A stretch of DNA of 64,000 nt. It comes from Polyodon spathula. Lineage: Eukaryota > Chordata > Actinopteri > Acipenseriformes > Polyodontidae. Below are positions 26,008 through 38,086 of this stretch, piece by piece (positions within the stretch are counted from its first letter, which is position 1; every line of letters begins with the position of its first letter). The notes beneath the pieces are model-generated. The model was not told the origin of the DNA. It worked only from the letters and a program-made list of their open reading frames with translations, and made no database searches. Position numbers and translations under genes: made by a program. The stretch spans positions 32,042,097-32,106,096 of the forward strand of contig NC_054552.1 in NCBI RefSeq assembly GCF_017654505.1, written 5' to 3'.

Positions 26008-29000
26008 GTATTTTTAGCCTCCCTTTTATTCTGAAACAAAAACAGCTTACACAGCCTCACTGTGCTCTTTGTACTGTCTGTTGAAGGGACACTTGATTTT
26101 TGCAAGATGTAATTAAATATGTAAACATTGAAATCACAGGCGTATTATTCTTTTGTGGTATGGGAAGGGGAAGGGTGGAAAAACAATATTTCATGTGTTT
26201 GCTTGTGAAGCAGGCATGAGTGGAATCCTGGCTTGTCAGTGACAGGCTTGCTGAATGCAGACTGGCTCCACAGGCAGGGTAGAGAATTCAAACTGCTTCC
26301 CGTTTAATTACAGCTCTACTGACGGATCTCACTAAGGCCCCTGCAATGCAACTTCCATACATGGCACTTTCCTCCCTCAAAAAAGGTTGTTTGATATATA
26401 TATGATATATATGATATATATATATATGGTAGTACCATGAGTCAAATTTCATTCTTTATACTACAGTAGTTTCAAACATTTTGCCAGTAAATCATACATG
26501 TAAGATTTTATTAACCAAGTGGGTTTGTGGTAAGATGTTGCGATGAGGTAATCCCGGTCATTTACAATGCAGGGTTTCTTTTACAACTTTATTTCTTCAG
26601 AGGAAAAAAAATTAAGTTCTCTTTAGGTTGTTAAGAACTTTCTGATTTGAATTAGGAAAGGATTTTTCAATATATTGCTTTCTTTTGGGTTGTAGCTGTT
26701 CGGTATATATAAAAAAGTCTGTTTGATGTTTTTTTTTTTTATATGCTATGAGTCAAACTTAGTTTTTTTTCTTAACAGCCTACTACAGTAGTTATCAAAC
26801 ATGATGCCAGTAAATTGTAGATGTAAGATTTGATTAACTTTTATTAATATACATTCAAATCCTCTGAATGTAGGTTCATTAATGGTGGCAATGAACTTAT
26901 AATGATAAGAACTCAATATCAGAGCAGCAGAGCCCAGCCCCACTCAGAATGAGTGCAAACCCCATACAGCACTAAAGGAACAGTAAAGGACGTCTAAATT
27001 ACTTCTGATTGCTGGCTCTTCAATACAAGCTGTGTCCTTCAGTTTCGTTGCACAGTTACTCCTCTGACAAATCTCTTCACGTAGACTAGGCAGCTTGAGG
27101 TCAGCTAGGATTTGTCTTTTTTTAATTCTATAACCAGAACTCTGTAGAGGTAATTAGTACAAACTTCGTTCTGGAATGCAAATTAGGATTCTTACTTAAT
27201 CAATGCACTCTTTTCAAATTAACTCAAACCAATGTTTGTGTTTTGCTGCTTGGTCAATTGTAATGTATTTTTGTGTTAAGCAGCTGCAATTCAGTTATCT
27301 GGTAGAAAGAAATGAGTTGATTTCTCCAATCTAGTAACGCAGCTGCTGTCTATCTTGAGTAAAAGACCGCTGGTATTGTAAGAATTGTACCCAGATTTCT
27401 CCCCAAAGCAGCCAACACTTTTCTCTAGCTGTGGCATGCTGTGAGGTTGCTGTTTTATTAGTACACTGAGTCGTTTCCTTCCTCTGCCTCAGTGTCAAAC
27501 TGGAATTCCCAGGGGGCTGCCAGCCATTAGCTGTGCTATTAATGAGGCTTGTTTCAGCTGCCAGTCAGCTTTTCACATCTTTCATGGATTGATCTCATTG
27601 CACAGGCAGCAGATCTGATTGTGAACTAATCAGTAACAGCAACAGAATCAAACCAACACACACTGAAGGGTTTCACATTCAGGTTGCTGTCTTTTTAATG
27701 CAGCAATATAGCACATATATATGGTTGTTGTTTTATAGACCTTTTCGCAGTTGCCTGTGATGCCTTCGGCATGGGAGGTTGATGAAACGCTAAAGTAATT
27801 ACAGAACTCGTCCTGCCTGAGAAAATGAACCATCGAGGGAGAGACAAGTTTTAACCCTTACCCTGGTATCACAGGGTTGTCAACAGGACTAACATACAGT
27901 ATCGAAGGTGTGTCTGCAGTATTGCAGGTATGAGCAGATGTTGTAATATAGCCGTGGGGTGGATACCTGATTGTTGTATCCCTGTACTGTTCTACACTCA
28001 CCCATTACAATGTTCTCTTATTGCAGGCTTTTGTCATTTTTTTGCTTCCATTCTCTCGCTGCCACTGCAGACTTGTGTCCTTCTAACAATGCTGTATTTG
28101 GGCTGAGTGTCTGAAACAGACACCACTCCTGCTGTACAGGGATGTGGGCTGTGCATGAAACACTCTATGTGATTTATAACAAGTAACAGTGATTAATGCT
28201 GTGTGTCCTGACCATTAAAGAAAACCTCACCCTAGCAGGACAGGATACATAATGATAGTCTGGCATAGTCGGGCTACATGAGCCTCGCTGAGCTATTAGA
28301 AGAAAGACTGGGCTCTTTGTTTGCACCCCCTAAAGGAAAAACAAGGCAGATGCGCATTTATCAATGTGTCATAAAGTCAATAATTACCACAGCTATTTCC
28401 AAACACTATCATGTGTTTAAAAAAGGTTTGGTTTTGACCGACCATTGAGACGCTAAAAAATGTGTTATAATGCCCTTCTCTAGTATTGTCTATTACACGC
28501 TCCAATAAAAGCTAAACTCACAATTTATGTGGATGCTGAAAAGTTCATGACCAGCTTGTGGGAGTCCCAATTCAATTAACCTAAAGAATTGTAGCTAAAG
28601 AATTGCACATTCATTCAAGAAACAAAAGAAATAGAGTTGAATCAACACATGATCAATGGTCTTCAGGCTCACCTAAAATAACGACGTTCATGTGTGTAGA
28701 TACCAGGCTATCCTAGTTATGCTTGAGTACCCAGATCCACCACCAGACAGATTTGGGCGCCCCTCTCTTTGGGTATTTTCCATTCATTTCAATGAGCTGT
28801 AATGTCTCAAACATCAAGCAGATGGTGTTGGTGTATATACTGGGATGAATGTAACCAAGAAGGGAGGTGATTGAAGTTAAGGAATATAAAAAAAAAGACT
28901 ATGCTTAAAGGTTGTTTTGAGCTGAATAGACTAGTATTATACTCCGTGGAGTCTGAGTTTGATTAACTAAACAGGGTGCAGACAGGGCTACAAAATGCTG

Positions 29001-29021
29001 ACTTGCAGCCTATATATATAT
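26007..29021. other. Noncoding stretch with a spaced direct repeat
   Basis: No gene recognised. A GATATATAT-rich microsatellite lies at about 26393-26427, and a diverged direct repeat is described separately (26387-26517 and 26720-26838). A segment near 27500-27620 has the balanced, non-repetitive look of a conserved element but no codon structure. Confidence 0.45.
26387..26838. repeat. Diverged direct repeat, two copies
   Basis: Copy one (about 26387-26517) and copy two (about 26720-26838) share ATGAGTCAAA, CTACAGTAGTT, TGCCAGTAAAT and ATGTAAGATTT in the same order. They lie about 315 bases apart with many small changes, so it is an old segmental duplication or two copies of an unknown element. 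Confidence 0.7.
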
Positions 29022-29915
29022 TTTGTCATTTAGAACATTTATTTGCAGAAAATGACAACTGGTCAAAATAACAAAAAAGATGCAGTGCTGTCAGACCTCG
29101 AATAATGCAAAGAAAATAAGTTCATATTCATTTTAAAACAACACAATACTAATGTTTTAACTTAGGAAGAGTTCAGAATTCAATATTTGGTGGAATAACC
29201 CTGATTTTCAATCACAGCTTTCATGCATCTTGGCATGCTCTCCACCAGTCTTTCACATTGATGTTGGGTGACTTTATGCCACTCCTGGTGCAAAAATTCA
29301 AGCAGCTCGGCTTTGTTTGATGGCTTGTGACCATCCATCTTCCTCTTGATCACATTCCAAAGTTTTTCAATGGGGTTCAGGTCTGGAGATTGGGCTGGCC
29401 ATGACAGGGTTTTGATCTGGTGGTCCTCCATCCACACCTTGATTGACCTGGCTGTGTGGCATGGAGCATTGTCTTGCTGGAAAAACCAATCCTCAGAGTT
29501 GGGGAACATTGTCAGAGCAGAAGGAAACAAGTTTTCTTCCAGGACAACCTTGTACTTGGCTTGATCCATGCCAAAGCTGCCCGATTCCAGCCTTGCTGAA
29601 GCACCCCCAGATCATCACCGATCCTCCACCACATTTCACAGTGGGTGCGAGACACTGTGGCTTGTAGGCCTCTCCAGGTCTCCGTCTAACCATTAGACGA
29701 CCAGGTGTTGGGCAAAGCTGAAAATTTGACTCATCTGGGGGTGCTTCAGCAAGGCTGGAATCGGGCAGATTTGTCTTTGTGAATGGCGCATGAATCAAGC
29801 CAAGTACAAGGTTGTCCTGGAAGAAAACTTGCTTCCTTCTCCTCTGACAATGTTCCCAATAAATGGTAAAACAGGAGAAACTGATAATTTTGCAGTGGTC
29901 TCTCAATTTTTTCCA

Positions 29916-29918
<3 letters not shown>
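29022..29918 (-). mobile_element. Rearranged Tc1/mariner transposon remnant
   Basis: The left part (29022 to about 29738) is a Tc1-like element with its transposase on the minus strand; its left terminal inverted repeat is missing. The right part (29733-29918) is an inverted partial copy. Bases 29733-29857 are the reverse complement of 29500-29612 apart from a 14-nt length difference and point changes, and are followed by an end sequence reading ACTGATAATTTTGCAGTGG then TCTCAATTTTTTCCAGA. The two arms enclose a 120-bp loop (29613-29732). As I recall the family consensus, that end belongs to the same side as the truncated left part, which would make the structure a foldback of one element end. 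It abuts a long AT repeat. Non-autonomous. Confidence 0.85.
29180..29739 (-). pseudogene. Tc1-like DDE transposase, truncated and frameshifted
   Basis: Tc1/mariner transposases cut and paste the element at TA targets using a DD34E catalytic triad. All three catalytic regions are visible: PDESNFQL near 29715-29739, QQDNAPCHTA near 29460, and DLNPIEKLW near 29370. The frame ends with IENQGYSTKY at 29180, the normal C-terminus of this family. The coding sequence starts only at the first catalytic Asp, so the whole N-terminal helix-turn-helix DNA-binding region is absent. A short deletion between KAGIG and the QAKYKVVLEE block shifts the frame; the inverted copy at 29762-29793 keeps the missing bases. 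The protein cannot be functional. The two frames lie on 29180-29569 and about 29560-29739. Confidence 0.9.

Positions 29919-29995
<77 letters not shown>
29919..29995. repeat. (AT)n microsatellite
   Basis: About 38 uninterrupted AT units directly after the Tc1 end. Alternating Tyr-Ile open frames across it are artefacts. Confidence 0.97.
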
Positions 29996-29996
<1 letters not shown>

Positions 29997-32900
29997 TGTA
30001 TCTCCAGTGTAAAAAAAGTACACCTTGTGGGATCTAAACACAGCCTCCTCTTAGCCTCCATGTGACTCTCCTGTCAATGTCTCCCTCCCACCTCTGATTT
30101 ATTGGCTCCCTCATTAACTAAAGAAAATAAAAATGTGGTCTGTTTAAATTGAGGACAACCAGCTGCGGCTGTACATGGTGAGATTATTATTAAAATGTCA
30201 CTTTTCAATAGAGCATCGTTGCATTTTATTTTTTAATCTATTCATGTATTTTTGAAGGAAGTCTTGAATATGTGTTGGTACAATGAAATAATCTGAAATA
30301 AGCCAACCGAGTCAAGCTGCTAATGTTACAGAACTAGCAAGGAACCACTAAGGTGAATGCTGGAGCACCTAATTGAGTCATTTATTTGCATTCATTAAAG
30401 GTGTTGACTTAGCATTCAGTGTCTATATTTATTTCTTTGTAGTTAAATAAATAATTAGTTAGGGTCGCAGTAACCCTGCCTGCCACCTTAGACACCTCCC
30501 AGTCAGCTAATGCTGTCAGATGTATTAGTTAATAAATGGAATGAGACTATAGAATCAGGAAGCACCAGAAACATGTCCAGGTGCTTGGCTTGGGACATTG
30601 CCCTCTACTGTAACCGGAGACGTGTTCCCTTGATGCTGCTTACACAAGTTTATTTGTTTTGCTTTAATATCAAGTGCAATGGGAAGAGTGGGCAGACAAC
30701 AAACAATGGTACTCTGTAACATCCCCATATACAGCAGCGTTTCCATCATGGATCTCAATGCATTCAGAACAAGCTTGTTCGGTCTTGCTAATTATGTGTT
30801 TAAAACCGCACAGATGCGCAGAGGAAGAAAACTGCAGTTAACAGAATACTCAGAATAAAATGTATCGTTCATCTTCTAAAACGTGCTGTTTAAAGTTACA
30901 CTGTACTTCATGTTCAAATGTGATGTTAATACTCATTTTGGGTGTTCTGGCAGGGAGCCAGGCTCATAACTGGATAAACGTGTATTTTTATAGGGTAATA
31001 CATACACTTGGCAATACCATTTCAAACTCTGTCTTGTAAGTTATTGGGTATACAAGCATATCACCAAAGCACATTGGTTGCAAGACCCTGTAAATTAGTC
31101 CATAAACCGGTAAACGATGAAGGGAGTCTCCATAGCAACAAGCACTCATAACCATGGCAAAAAAGGAATACAGATTGTTTATTGCTGAATAAAGTGCCTT
31201 ATGTTTGTTTTATATTGCTGATGTGGGTTGTTTAGATATAAACTAAAATGTCCTATGCTTTTATTTCCAAGGAAGCTATTGATGCTCTTCAGTTATTACT
31301 AAAATATGTCTGAATACACAGGGGACTTTTTTTACTGTAATTGTTTAAACAATAGATATATTAAGCAAGGTATGTTTGAAGTGAAGCTAATAAGTGATGC
31401 TATTCTGCCCGAAAAGGATGAATCTTTTATAGAGAAACACAAGTGACATATATTACTGAAAGAGGGAATAAAATGTTAAAAGGTCTGTTAATGTCAACTC
31501 TCATGATTGTCGACCAAAATATATAATCTGTAGTGGCAGGAAGGGATACAAACAGTACATAGTCATGTGACAGGAAGGGATCGAAGCAGTGCATTGCCAT
31601 GTGGCAGGGAGGGAAGAAATATAGACCCGTCTCCAAGTAAGAGCGGTGCTATGAGAAAGTGCATATACCGCTCGGCTGAATGTCAGACTACTGTACAGCC
31701 TTCAAAGGAAGCTCTTATCGTCCTCCATCTCTGGTCAGGCCTGCTTACAGACAGAGAGTCAGCCCAGCCTATTATGTATCACGACATCGAGATAAAGAAC
31801 AGCAAAAATGAAAACTTTAATAAAACAGGAATGTGAAGCACACTGCACAGCATGCAGGCTTTCAAACAAATCAGACAGGAAATACAAAAAAATCCTCTGG
31901 AGACTCCGTTATGGGCTGGGCTGTGTTTGTGGAGCCACAGGAATTACATATAAAAACGGAGGCAGCAGTAACTACAGCCCTGCATTGTAAATGCTGTGAC
32001 TTGTCATTACTCGGCATTCATTACAGAGCATAGGTGTATAATAAGCCAAGACGCTAAGTATGTTTGAATGTAAACTATTGAGGGCTTGTAGTCACTGATT
32101 TTACCCACAAAATGACAAGAAGGATTATATGTTTCTGCAACTCTTAGTTACAGCTATTCCTAAACATTACACTTCACTCCACACAGTGTTGCTGTGTTAA
32201 CCTTCCCTGGCAAAGAATAAAATAAAAACACACGCATGCGCACACGCACATGCGCACACGCGCACGCACATGCACACACACATGCACACGCACACGCACA
32301 CACACACACACTATCATTCTTAGAAAGTGTCTCTTTACGAAGTGCAACTCTTTAAAAAGTCTGAAAAGAAAAACAGCAGTTATTGAAGCCTGTGGAGGTA
32401 CTTTGAGTCTTTTCATCGACTTTATTGAGATTTGCCACTGCAAGGTTTAAAAACGCATGCCAACCAGCATTGAGAAATCTACCTACAAAGCAATTGGTAT
32501 GTACTGGAGAATTCCTGATTTGGTCATTGGGTGTGCTTTTACTCTTTGAAAATATCGTGCTGATGACCTTTTGCAGTAATCAGCTTTGAAAAGCCCACTA
32601 AGTAGTCAATTAGATTTGATATCCTTACCTTGAATTGTCTGCTTCAATTGGAATAAGCATGTGTTTTAAATGTCTGAGGGTATGAAAGCTGGTTAGCGTT
32701 TCATTAGCATCAGACGAGAGCTCTGAGATGATTATCAAAGACCTCGCTTATTTAGACCTACTGGGCTTTCATTATTGAAATTTTCGGTCGATTCAGTCTC
32801 TGAGGAAATGAGAAAAATGTTGAACACAGGAGTATTTCTAGCTATAGTTACATTTCTATTTTTAGGCTTGTAATTTGATCAGTTTCAGCTTCATTTTGGT

Positions 32901-33142
32901 ACTGTGTTCAGGTAGTCTTTTCCAAGGCCAGCTTTTGTTTGAAATTATTAATTACATTCTTTTCAATCCGGTTCAAATCCTTTTTATTAAAAGCGTCTTC
33001 CAATGAAGTAGAGTATGTTTGAATCAGACTCAAACATTACCTCAACACAAATCACAGCCTGCTCTCAAGATATTGGCCGTGGGTCCAGCACCTGATACCA
33101 AAGGTATGAGTACAGTATATATATTGCAGCACTGGTGTAGAA
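29996..33142. other. Noncoding stretch, no recognised gene
   Basis: Only short, unrecognised open frames. A purine-pyrimidine alternating CA/CG tract is listed separately at 32227-32311. No exon-like segment with two good splice sites was found. Confidence 0.45.
32227..32311. repeat. Alternating CA/CG microsatellite, Z-DNA-prone
   Basis: A tract of CACACG, CATGCG and CACGCG units, nearly perfectly alternating pyrimidine-purine for 85 bases. Alternating CG/CA steps favour the left-handed Z form under supercoiling (general knowledge). Confidence 0.9.
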
Positions 33143-33388
33143 AAGGCTGTGTGGTCCAGTGGTTAAGGAAACAGGCTTATAACCAGGAGGTCATTGGTTC
33201 AAATGACTCAGCTGTTAACTCACTGTGTGACCCTGAGCAAGTCAATTAACCTCCTGAGTGAGATGTTGTTGTAAGTGACTCTGCAGCTGATGCATAGTTC
33301 ACACACCCTAGTCTTGTATCTTATAAAGCGCTCTATGATGGTGGTAGACTATGAAAGGCCCTATACAAAGATTGTTTTTTATTATTAA
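33143..33388 (+). mobile_element. tRNA-derived SINE (CORE-SINE-like)
   Basis: The head has an RNA polymerase III A-box-like TGGTCCAGTGG at 33152-33162 and a B-box-like GGTTCAAATGA at 33196-33206, the latter decayed at its 3' end. The body reads CACTGTGTGACCCTGAGCAA then GTCAATTAACC, the conserved core shared by MIR-like SINEs. The tail contains AAGCGCTCTATGATGGTGG and CTATGAAAGGC and ends in a T-rich ATTATTAAT stretch. It is close to full length and non-coding. Confidence 0.85.
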
Positions 33389-34361
33389 TGTAGACTACTG
33401 TTCTGTAGCAGGAACCTTAAGAGGAAGTGGAATTCAAGAGTTGTGTTTTTATAAAGCAATTATACAATTAACTATGATGTATTTTGATATTTCAGCACTA
33501 TTGTGACACTAAGGCATTTGCAGTTCCCATGATTTTCCCATATATAGGAATAATAAAAAGAAAGTGTGGGTTGTTGCTGGTATTACATTTTAGTTACTAT
33601 AATGTTTCAAATGATCTTATGGACCTGAAAGCAAAGCTTTAAAGGAGGAGGTTGTGAAGCTCAGGTAGAAAGAGCACTGGGTCAGACCCAAAGGTCCCTG
33701 CCGCTTCAAACGCTCTGGTTTTCAGCTAACCGCAGACACATTGGAGCGCTGGGATCTTCTGGGGTTTTTTTTAAACATTTTATTTATTTCACTGCTGATG
33801 CTCATGTTGGTCATGACAAGCAGGACCAGCACCCATGCTGTAAAATGTTGTGCAGTAAGCCAGCAGTTTGGCGGTTTGGCAGTTTGATCTGAATCTTGTA
33901 TTCTGACTATCCCTGCTCTAGCTTCAAAGGGCTTTCCCTGATGAATAAAATAAATGAATAAATCTGGCTGTCCCATCCATCAACACCTCCAATGAATTGA
34001 AGTCTCCTCTAATTGAACGGGGTCCCGTTATTGGGGTTTGTTTTCCCTGGTTGTAGGCCTGGCACTGATGAGATGATGCCGCCGCTGTCCCCCGGGAGAC
34101 AGGGGAGTGCGTCCGCCTCTGTAGAGCTGCCGCTGAGCGCTTGTGCTGTTTAGGTTATAAGAGTCCTTCAGGGCTTTTGATGTTGCTGCGTTTCTTTATC
34201 TTGATGCCAATTAACTGTTTCACACTGGGCTCTGTAGTCTGTCAACAGAATGAGTTAGAGAGAGACATGAAAACCAGAAAGCCTTCATCTACAAAGCCGG
34301 GAAGCAGATAAGCACACACAGGAGAATGGGTTTATCGCACAGATAGAGCAGGAATGCATCG
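33389..34361. other. Noncoding stretch with a small CpG-rich patch
   Basis: No gene recognised. Bases 34075-34145 are unusually rich in GC and CpG (GCCGCCGCTGTCCCCCGGG and nearby). This could be a small regulatory island or a conserved element; it has no promoter motif that I can name. Confidence 0.4.
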
Positions 34362-36243
34362 CAGTAATGTACAGTAAGGAAGCTGCTCACTGCACTGTAC
34401 ACAGTGTATATCAGTAATGTACAGTGAGGAAGCTGCTCACTGCACTGTACACAGTGTATATCAGTAATGTACAGTAAGGAAGCTGCTCACTGCACTGTAC
34501 ACAGTGTATATCAGTAATGTACAGTAAGGAAGCTGCACTGTACACAGTGTATATCAGTAATGTACAGTAAGGAAGCTGCTCACTGCACTGTACACAGTGT
34601 ATATCAGTAATGTACAGTAAGGACAGCTGCTCACTGCACTGTACACAGTGTATATCAGTAATGTACAGTAAGGAAGCTGCTCACTGCACTGTACACAGTG
34701 TATATCAGTAATGTACAGTAAGGAAGCTGCTCACTGCACTGTACACAGTGTATATCAGTAATGTACAGTAAGGAAGCTGCTCACTGCACTGTACACAGTG
34801 TATATCAGTAATGTACAGCTGCTGCACTGCACTGTACACAGTGTATATCACATGTACACAAGGAAGCTGCTCACTGCACTGTACACAGTGTATATCAGTA
34901 ATGTACAGTAAGGAAGCTGCTCACTGCACTGTACACAGTGTATATCAGTAATGTACAGTAAGGAAGCTGCTCACTGCACTGTACACAGTGTATATCAGTA
35001 ATGTACAGTAAGGAAGCTGCTCACTGCACTGTACACAGTGTATATCAGTAATGTACAGTAAGGAAGCTGCTCACTGCACTGTACACAGTGTATATCAGTA
35101 ATGTACAGTAAGGAAGCTGCTCACTGCACTGTACACAGTGTATATCAGTAATGTACAGTACAAGGAAGCTGCTCACTGCACTGTACACAGTGTATATCAG
35201 TAATGTACAGTAAGGAAGCTGCTCACTGCACTGTACACAGTGTATATCAGTAATGTACAGTACACAGGAAGCTGCTCACTGCACTGTACACAGTGTATAT
35301 CAGTAATGTACAGTAAGGAAGCTGCTCACTGCACTGTACACAGTGTATATCAGTAATGTACAGTAAGGAAGCTGCTCACTGCACTGTACACAGTGTATAT
35401 CAGTAATGTACAGTAAGGAAGCTGCTCACTGCACTGTACACAGTGTATATCAGTAATGTACAGTGAGGAAGCTGCTCACTGCACTGTACACAGTGTATAT
35501 CAGTAATGTACAGTAAGGAAGCTGCTCACTGCACTGTACACAGTGTATATCAGTAATGTACAGTAAGGAAGCTGCTCACTGCACTGTACACAGTGTATAT
35601 CAGTAATGTACAGTAAGGAAGCTGCTCACTGCACTGTACACAGTGTATATCAGTAATGTACAGTAAGGAAGCTGCTCACTGCACTGTACACAGTGTATAT
35701 CAGTAATGTACAGTAAGGAAGCTGCTCACTGCACTGTACACAGTGTATATCAGTAATGTACAGTAAGGAAGCTGCTCACTGCACTGTACACAGTGTATAT
35801 CAGTAATGTACAGTAAGGAAGCTGCTCACTGCACTGTACACAGTGTATATCAGTAATGTACAGTAAGGAAGCTGCTCACTGCACTGTACACAGTGTATAT
35901 CAGTAATGTACAGTAAGGAAGCTGCTCACTGCACTGTACACAGTGTATATCAGTAATGTACAGTAAGGAAGCTGCTCACTGCACTGTACACAGTGTATAT
36001 CAGTAATGTACAGTAAGGAAGCTGCTCACTGCACTGTACACAGTGTATATCAGTAATGTACAGTAAGGAAGCTGCTCACTGCACTGTACACAGTGTATAT
36101 CAGTAATGTACAGTAAGGAAGCTGCTCACTGCACTGTACACAGTGTATATCAGTAATGTACAGTAAGGAAGCTGCTCACTGCACTGTACACAGTGTATAT
36201 CAGTAATGTACAGTAAGGAAGCTGCTCACTGCACTGTACACAA
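34362..36243 (+). repeat. 50-bp minisatellite with internal palindromes, about 38 copies
   Basis: The unit contains CAGTAATGTACAGTAAGGAA, then GCTGCTCACTGCACTGTACA and CAGTGTATAT. Period 50 is confirmed by the pattern shifting ten bases per line. Each unit contains two inverted repeats: CACTG-TACA-CAGTG, and ACTGTACA paired with TGTACAGT 18 bases later. Irregular units lie at about 34522-34548 (deletion), 34621 (one-base insertion), 34811-34862 (scrambled), 35156 and 35261 (2-3 base insertions). The right portion from about 35470 to the end is essentially uniform. No coding potential. Confidence 0.97.
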
Positions 36244-37779
36244 TGCTTGGTACACAATGCTTTTTCCATGTATGGTATTGCCCTTTCCAAAAAGTACTGC
36301 TAAGTTTCTGCTTAGTAATAAAGATACATATTAGTGTCCAGTAATATCGGCTTAACTACCATTAATAAGTACGTTTTCAGACTTTGACCATCTCAGATAT
36401 TGAATTCTACTTATCTTTAATTATTGTAGTAGTTGTAATAGTGGCAGCAGCACTGTTTCCATCAGATCTCTCCAGGAGGACCCATTCCTGCATGAAGCTG
36501 TTATGATCCAGTCGTAAAAATGAATATTAAAGGAAGAATTAAACTAGCACAGTTTGTTTGCATAGAAATGCAAAGTGCTGTGCAACTGGTCGTGTCATGC
36601 TACTATTCCAATAATGCACGCACTTCCACACTGTAGCTGGGTTCACTGGGTCTGTTATCCAGAACACCTGAAACCAATCCATTAAACAGGGTGAGCAATA
36701 CCAAGCTCTGCGCTGGCACAATTATTAGGTCTAAACAGCTGTGTTATTGGACATGTTTATATGATGTTTGTAACTGTTTCTAATTACTTGTTATAATACA
36801 CTTCAGATCAGGGTGAGTATTCAGAACAATCATGAGGAGGTACTGGCTCACTTGCATAACAATTAACACATATATTGTTTTTATAGCTTTCAGTGTCTCA
36901 TCATTACAGCCTCTTTTATTTTTATTTCTAGGAACAAAGGTCCTCTTTTTCCTCTTCTAAAACCAAGAAGGTCTCGTTAATCAACAATTGGTGTGAAATA
37001 AATATTCAAATAGGTTCCAGAACTCTTTTTCTTGGACAGAGTTATTACTAACAGTGCTGTTAGTGTTGGCAGCTGGTCCACTAGCTCAGAATCTCTCACC
37101 CAGTAATAGCAAAGCAGGACTCTGAGCTAGCAAGGTGCTGCTGTGTCAGATGAGGAGTCCAGCGCAAATCAGGAGATCTGAAATCCCTACTAATTTTGAA
37201 GGCTGCACTGCATAAATTCAACCATTAAATAAAAAATCTAAAACACCAGTACCGCTCGCTGTCTGAAATACTACCATCTGATTTTCACCAAGCTCTGGTT
37301 CAGCTGAAAAAAATGCACCTTTTATCCTGAATAAAAACCATACTGCGATATAGCATCAAGATTGTGTTGTAATAATCATGCTGTATTTTGCAGTGACTAC
37401 GCTGTATTTTGCAGTGTCCTTTTGTGCAGGTTGATCAAAATGAAAAGAGACAAAATATGTTTTAAGGAACAAAATAATCGCACAAGAACGCTCTGCCAAG
37501 TTTTCTTTACTACTTGCCAAGACCACAAAAATCATGGAAAATTCAAATGAGTCTTTCACGTGAAGTGACAGAATTGGTATTAGGTAACATTTACTGGAAT
37601 TAGTTTGTTAGATCTGTCCTTTGACGCATGGTGCCTTCAAACCAATTATTACCGAAATGAGCGAATCAGAACTGTTTTGTTGTTATTGCTTTAACCCTTC
37701 ACAGGGAGGAGTATGCTGGAAAATATCCTCCTCAACTAGCTGCTTGAACACTTGCCTTGTGAGTGATGAGACTAAGACC
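36244..37779. other. Noncoding stretch, nothing recognised
   Basis: Short unrelated open frames only. The first 20 bases contain a decayed partial copy of the preceding repeat's TACACA word (TGGTACACAATGC). Confidence 0.4.
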
Positions 37780-37781
37780 TA

Positions 37782-38084
37782 CAGCTATGGCCAAATGTTT
37801 TGCATCACCTAGAATTTTAGAATTGAGACAATTTAAAAGAAAAACTATATTTAAATATTTTACTTAACATCATGTAATCAAAGAAACTTCAAGCTGATAT
37901 TGCAAAAGTCTACCGGAAGCCATAATAGTAGCACAATATTTCATGTTAGATTATATGGAAAACTACAAAGCCGTGTGTAATTCAATATGTTAATGTAACA
38001 TTATATACAGCAGGTTGTATTTGATCTTCATAAAGCAAAATTAGTTTGTTCTATGGGGTGATGCAAAACTTTTGGCCATAGCTG
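37782..38084. mobile_element. 303-bp MITE with Tc1-like ends
   Basis: The left end CAGCTATGGCCAAATGTTTT and the right end, whose complement reads CAGCTATGGCCAAAAGTTTT, are inverted repeats of about 28 bases (continuing GCATCACC). The element is flanked by TA on both sides (37780-37781 and 38085-38086), the target duplication expected of Tc1/mariner elements. It has no transposase, so it would depend on an autonomous relative. The interior resembles the copy at 41113-41417. Confidence 0.9.
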
Positions 38085-38086
38085 TA

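Noticed and set aside
29346..29667. Plus-strand open frames over the transposase
   Set aside because: Antisense shadows of the Tc1 transposase coding sequence.
29493..30065. Tyr-Ile repeat proteins over the AT tract (also at 53781-54113 and 60549-60734)
   Set aside because: Pure translation of (AT)n joined to flanking DNA.
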